Part shown: piece by piece, positions 6,867 through 10,209 of the stretch
Layout of the letters: every line of letters starts with the position of its first letter
Numbering within the stretch: position 1 is the first letter of the stretch
Source of the DNA: Lentisphaeraceae bacterium
Lineage (GTDB): Bacteria > Verrucomicrobiota > Kiritimatiellia > RFP12 > UBA1067
Reading direction: 5' to 3'
DNA length: 10,209 nt
Assembly (NCBI GenBank): GCA_004551905.1
Contig: SFPL01000121.1
Span: 1 to 10,209 of the forward strand
Translations under genes and position numbers: made by a program
The notes under the pieces: model-generated
Databases searched by the model: none
The model's input: the letters and a program-made list of their open reading frames with translations, nothing else
Told to the model about the DNA's origin: nothing

Positions 6867-7301
6867 CTACCAGAGACCTCCTCCGAGGGTGCGGAAGGGG
6901 CCTTCGTCGGCGAGGGGACCCGCGCTCTTGGCCTCCACGGCGTTGTCCGCCGCGTAGGATTCGGGCGTGATCTTCCCGGCGGCGACCTCCCCGAGGTAGG
7001 ATTCGCCCGCCCTCGCCGCCTCCCGCCGCGCGTCCGTGGGCTGCAGGGAGAAGCGGTTGAGCAGGTCGAGGATGGCGATTGCGAGGACGGGCCTGAAGAG
7101 ACCTTCCGGGATCGCGCCGTCCTCCGGGGAGAGACGGCAGCGGCCGCCGCTGCGGACGGCGTCCCGCGCGAACGCGGCGGACTGGGCGAGAACCCCCTCC
7201 ACCACGTCCAACGAGAAGACGGCGGAGCGGGAGAACGCGTCCAGCTCGCGCTGCGAGAGGCGGGCCGTCAGATCGTCCTGCGTTGGTTTTCTCCAGGCCA
7301 T
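6867..7301 (-). CDS. Mu gp36-like (DUF1320-type) head-tail connector protein, 144 residues
   Basis: The ATG at 7301 has GGGAGA upstream and starts 11 bases after the capsid stop. The protein opens with Trp-Arg-Lys-Pro-Thr-Gln-Asp-Asp-Leu and Leu-Ser-Gln-Arg-Glu-Leu, then several helices, an Ile-Pro-Glu-Gly-Leu segment near 65-70 and a helix with Asp-Ala-Arg-Arg-Glu-Ala-Ala near 92-98, ending in a Gly-rich tail. This order of helices and the spot straight after the major capsid gene match the DUF1320/gp36 family of Mu-like phages, thought to act in head completion or head-tail connection. No catalytic residues are expected. The fit is by pattern and synteny; another head-tail connector family with the same helical plan is possible. 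Confidence 0.6.
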   Translation of the reverse strand: MAWRKPTQDDLTARLSQRELDAFSRSAVFSLDVVEGVLAQSAAFARDAVRSGGRCRLSPEDGAIPEGLFRPVLAIAILDLLNRFSLQPTDARREAARAGESYLGEVAAGKITPESYAADNAVEAKSAGPLADEGPFRTLGGGLW

Positions 7302-7312
7302 GGCGCGTCTCC

Positions 7313-8203
7313 CTACTCGTCCGTGCCGCCGGAGACGAGGCGCACGAGCGCGCCGGCGTCGCCGACGGCCGCGCCGATGCGGGTGGTGACGCTCTCGGAG
7401 AGGTCGCCCGTGGGGCCGTCGCCGTACTCGACGAGCGTGAGCGAGAGGCCGCTCTCCGGGTCCTTGATCTCGCGGACCGCGCGGTAGGGCGTGTTATCGG
7501 CCGGACGGAACCCGCGCGCCGCGAACGCGATGGCGGAGGGCTCGCAGACGAAGCCCGGGATGGTCAGGCCGTGCATGATCATCACCTTGCCGAAGCCGAA
7601 GAGGCCCGGAATGACGCCGTTGCGGATCGCCTCCGTGCCGCCGTAGACGTTCGCGTCCAGGCCCGCGAGGAGGTTGTAGAAGTATTCGCCGGAGAGGCAG
7701 AGCGTCGCGAACTTGACGCGCAGCTTGTTCGTGCTGCTCTCGCACGCCGCGGCGATCTTGGCGACGCCCGACTTCGCGAAGCTCGCGGCGGTGCCGACGC
7801 CCGTGACGGCCTTCGCGAAGTTCGTCTTCGTGACGAGGCCCGTGACGGCGTTCGAGGCGGAGGCGGCGACGGCGGTGGCGTTGAGTTCCGCCTTGCCCTC
7901 CCACCAGCGCTTGTCGATCTTCGACGCCTGGTCGGCGGTGACGCCGAAGCCCGCGATGATCGGGTCGCCGAAGGTGACGGTGGCCGTCTTCGGGGTCATC
8001 GCCTGGCGTGCGAAGTTGTTGGACGTGCGGTTGAACGCGGCCGCGGCGTCCATCTCGACGAGCGGCACCTCGACGCTCTTGGACGGGCCCAGGAGCTCGC
8101 CCGAGACGTCGGTGGAGAACGCGCCGAGGAAGTTGAGCTGCGCCGGCAGGACCTTCAGGATCTTGCGGCTGTAGAATTCGTGACCGGTAAACGTGGTAGC
8201 CAT
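7313..8203 (-). CDS. Major capsid protein, 296 residues
   Basis: This is the probable main shell protein of the head. The ATG at 8203 has AAAGGAT eight bases upstream. The sequence has a balanced composition and the usual capsid layout: a short N-terminal arm with Phe-Tyr-Ser-Arg, a segment with Val-Glu-Val-Pro-Leu (about 45-50), an Asp-Pro-Ile-Ile loop near 80, a helical middle rich in Ala/Thr/Lys, the Val-Tyr-Gly-Gly stretch, and a C-terminal Asp-Pro-Glu-Ser-Gly-Leu-Ser-Leu motif followed by Gly-Ala-Leu-Val-Arg-Leu, as in P22/HK97-fold coat proteins of this type. It directly follows the protease-scaffold gene, the standard head order. It is set apart from that gene by an 84-base spacer holding a repeat and a hairpin, so it may have its own expression control. 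Confidence 0.8.
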   Translation of the reverse strand: MATTFTGHEFYSRKILKVLPAQLNFLGAFSTDVSGELLGPSKSVEVPLVEMDAAAAFNRTSNNFARQAMTPKTATVTFGDPIIAGFGVTADQASKIDKRWWEGKAELNATAVAASASNAVTGLVTKTNFAKAVTGVGTAASFAKSGVAKIAAACESSTNKLRVKFATLCLSGEYFYNLLAGLDANVYGGTEAIRNGVIPGLFGFGKVMIMHGLTIPGFVCEPSAIAFAARGFRPADNTPYRAVREIKDPESGLSLTLVEYGDGPTGDLSESVTTRIGAAVGDAGALVRLVSGGTDE

Positions 8204-8233
8204 GTTTGCTTATCCTTTCATTTGTTCTGGTGC

Positions 8234-8254
8234 GGCGCGGCCGGAGTCCGCGCC
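8234..8254. repeat. Hairpin between protease and capsid genes
   Basis: A perfect seven-base inverted repeat, GGCGCGG (8234-8240) and CCGCGCC (8248-8254), has a seven-base loop. It lies on the transcribed path from the protease to the capsid gene. No run of U follows it on the minus strand, so it is not a textbook intrinsic terminator. It could shape processing or stability of the capsid message, or be half of a dispersed palindromic element. Confidence 0.5.
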
Positions 8255-8260
8255 CTACCA

Positions 8261-8289
8261 TAACTCTTAACTCTTAACTCTTCACTCTT
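8261..8289. repeat. Heptamer tandem repeat at protease stop codon
   Basis: On the plus strand the unit AACTCTT (minus strand AAGAGTT) occurs three times perfectly, followed by one copy with a single change (CACTCTT), ending inside the protease TAA. Together with the hairpin next to it this fills the spacer upstream of the capsid gene. It is AT-rich compared with the surroundings. Heptamer repeats of this kind are often dispersed in a host genome, but nothing here shows other copies. Confidence 0.7.
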
Positions 8290-8737
8290 ACTTGCCGCAG
8301 GTCTTGGCGTAGCCGGCCTCGATCTTCGCGGCGTTCGCGGCGAGGTAGGCGTCCTTCTCGGCGCCATCGGCCATCTGGAGGTAGGCGTTGTAGACGGCGA
8401 CGGGGTCGGCGTCCGCGCCGGGCTTGGCGGCGTTGAGCGCGGCGGGGGTCTTCCCGGCGGAGAAGTCGGGGAGCGTGGCGGGCGCGGCGAGGGAGTTGAG
8501 CATCTGCTTCGCGACCTCGGGGCTCTGGCGGTAGGCGGCCTTGACGGCGGCCTTGGCGTTGGCGGCGACCTTGCCGCACTTGACGGCGTCGCACGCGAAC
8601 TTCTCGGCCTCGGCTTCGGCGGCGGCTTCGGCGGCGGCGGCCTCCTTGTCCTTCATCGCCTTGACGGCGGCGAGGATCTCCTCTTCGGTGGCCGTTTCGG
8701 GGAGACCGAGGGCGGCCGCGATCATCTTGATGTCCAT
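8288..8737 (-). CDS. Nested scaffold protein (Mu gpZ-like) from an internal start, 149 residues
   Basis: An in-frame ATG at 8737 (residue 178 of the protease gene) lies just after the acidic linker and is preceded by GAAGGA about nine bases away, a better ribosome site than the one for the full-length protein. The product would be the Ala/Glu-rich helical region alone. Mu makes its scaffold gpZ in this way from the 3' part of gene I, so a nested start here is expected from that family. The sequence supports the start site, but whether it is used has not been shown. Confidence 0.6.
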   Translation of the reverse strand: MDIKMIAAALGLPETATEEEILAAVKAMKDKEAAAAEAAAEAEAEKFACDAVKCGKVAANAKAAVKAAYRQSPEVAKQMLNSLAAPATLPDFSAGKTPAALNAAKPGADADPVAVYNAYLQMADGAEKDAYLAANAAKIEAGYAKTCGK

Positions 8738-9268
8738 GGTTGGATGTCCTTCGTTGTCAGGTTTGGGATCGTCGGGATCCCGGCCGCCCGCGTCGTCGGC
8801 GTTGACCACCGGCTTCACGGGGAGATTGGGGGTGTTGGTGAGGCCCACCGAGCAGAGGGCGAGGGGCGTGCCGTCGGCGGCGAGCGTCCAGCCCGGCGAG
8901 ACGAAGCGGTACTGGCGGCCGCCGATCAGCTCGCGCCCGCGCGGGGTGAGCTCGAAGTCGGCGCAGAGGCCGCAGTCCTCCACGCGGAGGTTCTTCGCCC
9001 AGGCGGCGGCCTCTGTGGAGCGCCCGGTGGCGGAGTTGTGGTCCACGTCCACGAGGATCTCCGGCGAGCCGGCGGCCTTCCAGTTGGCGACCATCGCCTC
9101 GAAGGCGGCGCGCGTGCAGTGCTGCACGGTGCCGTTCATCTTGCCGCCGTCGTGGAGGGCGAACTCGCCGAAGGGGGAGAGCTGCACGGCGAGCGTCGTG
9201 CCGGCGGCTAGGTTCGTCAGGTTGCAGTTGAGCGCGACCGCGTTGCCGTAGAAGATCGTGTTTTTCAT
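8288..9268 (-). CDS. Mu gpI-like prohead protease with C-terminal scaffold, 326 residues
   Basis: Proteases of this family mature the prohead by cutting scaffold and other head proteins. Residues 1-155 form the protease domain: Ile-Leu-Val-Asp-Val-Asp-His at 71-77 with Ser79 nearby, a Trp-containing helix at 84-94, Gly-Leu-Cys-Ala-Asp-Phe-Glu-Leu-Thr-Pro near 100-109, Phe-Val-Ser-Pro at 122-125 and Leu-Thr-Asn-Thr-Pro near 143-147, the series seen in Mu-like gpI. Residues 157-175 are an acidic Pro-rich linker. Residues 178-326 are Ala/Glu/Lys-rich, probably coiled coil, and match the scaffold part. I chose the ATG at 9268, since the longer open frame upstream is an Arg-rich shadow of the methyltransferase gene; its ribosome site is weak. 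The capsid gene follows downstream. Confidence 0.85.
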   Translation of the reverse strand: MKNTIFYGNAVALNCNLTNLAAGTTLAVQLSPFGEFALHDGGKMNGTVQHCTRAAFEAMVANWKAAGSPEILVDVDHNSATGRSTEAAAWAKNLRVEDCGLCADFELTPRGRELIGGRQYRFVSPGWTLAADGTPLALCSVGLTNTPNLPVKPVVNADDAGGRDPDDPKPDNEGHPTMDIKMIAAALGLPETATEEEILAAVKAMKDKEAAAAEAAAEAEAEKFACDAVKCGKVAANAKAAVKAAYRQSPEVAKQMLNSLAAPATLPDFSAGKTPAALNAAKPGADADPVAVYNAYLQMADGAEKDAYLAANAAKIEAGYAKTCGK

Positions 9269-9287
9269 TTCAGGGGGTTGCCTTTCG

Positions 9288-10070
9288 TCAAGGGGTTGTC
9301 GGGTTGATGGACTTCTGCAGGGCGATTTCTCGCGGGGAGAGTTTGAGAGCATGAGCCGCCGCGCGTTCCGCCGCCGCGCGTTCAGCCGCCGCGCGTTCAT
9401 CCGCCGCGCGTTCTGAGAGCAGGAAGCCGCCGCCGAACAATTCGGTGCCGCAGTCGAGACGGCGAATGAAGACGGCGTCGTCTTTCTTGAGCGTGTAGGG
9501 CGTGTGATGGACGGCGAGGTAGTTCGCGCCGGCCGACGTGATGGTTCCGTGCGGGTGTTTGTATTTCTGGACGTGTTTCTTCGTCTGCGCACGGTTCGCG
9601 TCGTCGATCGCTTCAATCGCGTCATGAAGATCGGGAGCTGTCTCGATCAGCACGTCTCCGGCGAGGTTCGTGACAAAGCCGGTCGCCACATACGCGCCGT
9701 TATCGTAGTAAATGGATGATCCGACGGCGACAAGGCTGCTCCGCCTGTCTTTGATGATTCCGATGGCAGAGAGCCCCGGGCAGAAAAGGAAGAAGCGCAC
9801 GCCGTGGTCGTTGAACCATTTGACGATCTTCGAGCAGATTGAAAACGGAGGATTGTCGATCACGACGCATCCTTCGGGATACTCGGCCTTCGTGAAGTCC
9901 TCGCCGGGCCAGAACGGGCGCACGATCTTCGCGCCGTCGAGTCCATAGCGGCGAACGCACCAGTCGCGCACGCAGTTGTAGATGTTCTCGGGCGTGAAGG
10001 TGTCGTCAGACGTGTGACGCGCCTTGAACTTCGCCACGAAGGCGTCGTATTCTGGAGAGTTTCCGATCAT
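9288..10070 (-). CDS. EcoRI-family adenine-specific DNA methyltransferase-like protein, 260 residues
   Basis: This enzyme class transfers a methyl group from S-adenosylmethionine to the N6 of adenine. The catalytic motif IV is Asp-Asn-Pro-Pro-Phe at 72-76. Before it come Phe-Thr-Pro-Glu-Asn-Ile-Tyr (25-31) and Ile-Val-Arg-Pro-Phe-Trp-Pro-Gly (49-56), a likely cofactor region, and after it Phe-Phe-Leu-Phe-Cys-Pro-Gly (93-99). This order matches phage proteins of the EcoRI methylase family, which are sometimes mislabelled ParB. I chose the ATG at 10070 because the family begins with a similar Ser-Pro-Glu-Tyr-Asp-Ala-Phe stretch; there is no clear ribosome site. Residues about 219-240 hold four copies of a Glu-Arg-Ala-Ala-type pentapeptide. 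No nuclease gene is adjacent, so it is probably an orphan methylase protecting phage DNA. Confidence 0.75.
   Translation of the reverse strand: MIGNSPEYDAFVAKFKARHTSDDTFTPENIYNCVRDWCVRRYGLDGAKIVRPFWPGEDFTKAEYPEGCVVIDNPPFSICSKIVKWFNDHGVRFFLFCPGLSAIGIIKDRRSSLVAVGSSIYYDNGAYVATGFVTNLAGDVLIETAPDLHDAIEAIDDANRAQTKKHVQKYKHPHGTITSAGANYLAVHHTPYTLKKDDAVFIRRLDCGTELFGGGFLLSERAADERAAAERAAAERAAAHALKLSPREIALQKSINPTTP
9355..9414. repeat. 15-bp tandem repeat, four copies, in the methyltransferase gene
   Basis: Four copies of a 15-base unit, GCCGCCGCGCGTTCN on the plus strand, run head to tail, with changes confined to the first and last bases of some copies. The length is a multiple of three, so the frame is kept and the protein gains a repeated Glu-Arg-Ala-Ala-(Ala/Asp) helix. 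Such a repeat is prone to gain and loss of copies. Confidence 0.85.
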
Positions 10071-10083
10071 GTCAAATTCGCGG

Positions 10084-10113
10084 TTGCATCGTCGGCGGTG
10101 GGTGTGGTAGAAT
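10084..10113 (+). promoter_or_regulatory. Candidate sigma70-like promoter reading rightward
   Basis: TTGCAT (10084-10089) and TAGAAT (10108-10113) are separated by 18 bases. TAGAAT differs from the TATAAT consensus at one position and is preceded by a G-rich stretch containing TGTGG, somewhat like an extended -10. It faces away from the phage genes, toward the right edge and the structured element just downstream. It is AT-poor around the -35. It is the best promoter-like site noticed in this stretch; a similar one for the minus-strand operon was not found. Confidence 0.45.
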
Positions 10114-10118
10114 TTGCT

Positions 10119-10185
10119 TTGCGTTCGCGGGGTGTCGGTCGGGACTCGCCCCTGCGGATGGGCGCGCGTAGCCGACCATACGCAA
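10119..10185 (+). other. Nested-stem RNA-like element downstream of the rightward promoter
   Basis: Three nested complementary pairs can be drawn: TTGCGT (10119-10124) with ACGCAA (10180-10185), GGTCGG (10137-10142) with CCGACC (10172-10177), and CGCCC (10147-10151) with GGGCG (10160-10164) around an eight-base loop. An alternative pairing, GGGG (10129-10132) with CCCC (10149-10152), would compete with the inner stem. Transcription from the candidate promoter would begin just before it. It does not look like a tRNA or any riboswitch I recognise. It might equally be a DNA-level palindromic repeat. Confidence 0.35.
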
Positions 10186-10209
10186 GGCCTCTTCAAACAT
10201 CGTTTACAC

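Noticed and set aside
8234..8254. The hairpin as an intrinsic terminator
   Set aside because: No U tract follows on the transcribed strand, and termination here would cut off the capsid gene.
7283..8263. A 326-residue plus-strand open frame opposite the capsid gene
   Set aside because: The translation is mostly Arg, Asp, Ala, Glu and Val in patterns typical of antisense frames, while the minus strand encodes a recognisable capsid protein.
9288..10070. ParB-type partition protein
   Set aside because: Phage proteins of this type are sometimes labelled ParB, but the Asp-Asn-Pro-Pro-Phe motif and surrounding segments are those of an adenine methyltransferase.
10119..10185. A tRNA gene in the structured element
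   Set aside because: Neither strand gives an acceptor stem with TTC-type T loop and an anticodon arm in the right places.
10072..10200. A 42-residue minus-strand reading frame ending two bases before the methyltransferase start
   Set aside because: It has no ribosome site, is Pro/Arg/Ala rich, and overlaps the nested-stem element. It could be a leader peptide coupled to the methyltransferase, but nothing beyond its position supports it.

Overview
The window is a run of tailed-phage structural genes, almost certainly part of a prophage or viral contig. Every gene I accept lies on the minus strand, so it reads from right to left. GC content looks high throughout and coding density is very high, with many 1-4 base stop/start overlaps (ATGA, GTGA, TGATG). 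No transposase, integrase, terminase, portal or lysis gene is visible, so neither the mode of integration nor the full phage type can be judged. The host cannot be named from the sequence. Good Shine-Dalgarno motifs and a Sec-type signal peptide at the left end show a bacterial host.

Layout in transcription order. (1) About 10071-10209 is a non-coding right end with a plus-strand sigma70-like promoter candidate and a nested-stem RNA-like element. (2) 10070-9288 is an EcoRI-family adenine methyltransferase-like gene whose C-terminus carries a 15-bp tandem repeat. (3) Head module: a Mu gpI-like protease with an apparent nested scaffold start (9268-8288), a heptamer repeat plus hairpin spacer, the major capsid protein (8203-7313), a gp36/DUF1320-like connector (7301-6867), a 59-residue Cys-rich protein (6817-6638) and a Mu F/SPP1 gp7-like protein (6632-5898). 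(4) Neck and tail module: a tail-completion candidate (5901-5314), a tail-terminator candidate (5317-4901), a small tail tube candidate (4871-4518), a tail assembly chaperone pair joined by a probable -1 frameshift on an A9 run (4506-3980) and a short tape measure protein (3980-2970). (5) Distal tail or unknown: a 296-residue protein (2951-2061), a 342-residue protein (2064-1036) and a signal-peptide protein (1039 to beyond the left edge).

The protease and scaffold would build the prohead from the capsid protein. The connector and neck proteins join it to a tail made of tube subunits laid down along the tape measure with the help of the frameshifted chaperone. No sheath gene is seen between terminator and tape measure, which points to a non-contractile (siphovirus-like) tail; 336 residues of tape measure would make it short. 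The methyltransferase probably protects or marks phage DNA. The most unusual points are the A9 frameshift, the nested scaffold start, the secreted Thr-Asn-rich protein coupled to the tail operon, and the promoter plus structured element at the right end.
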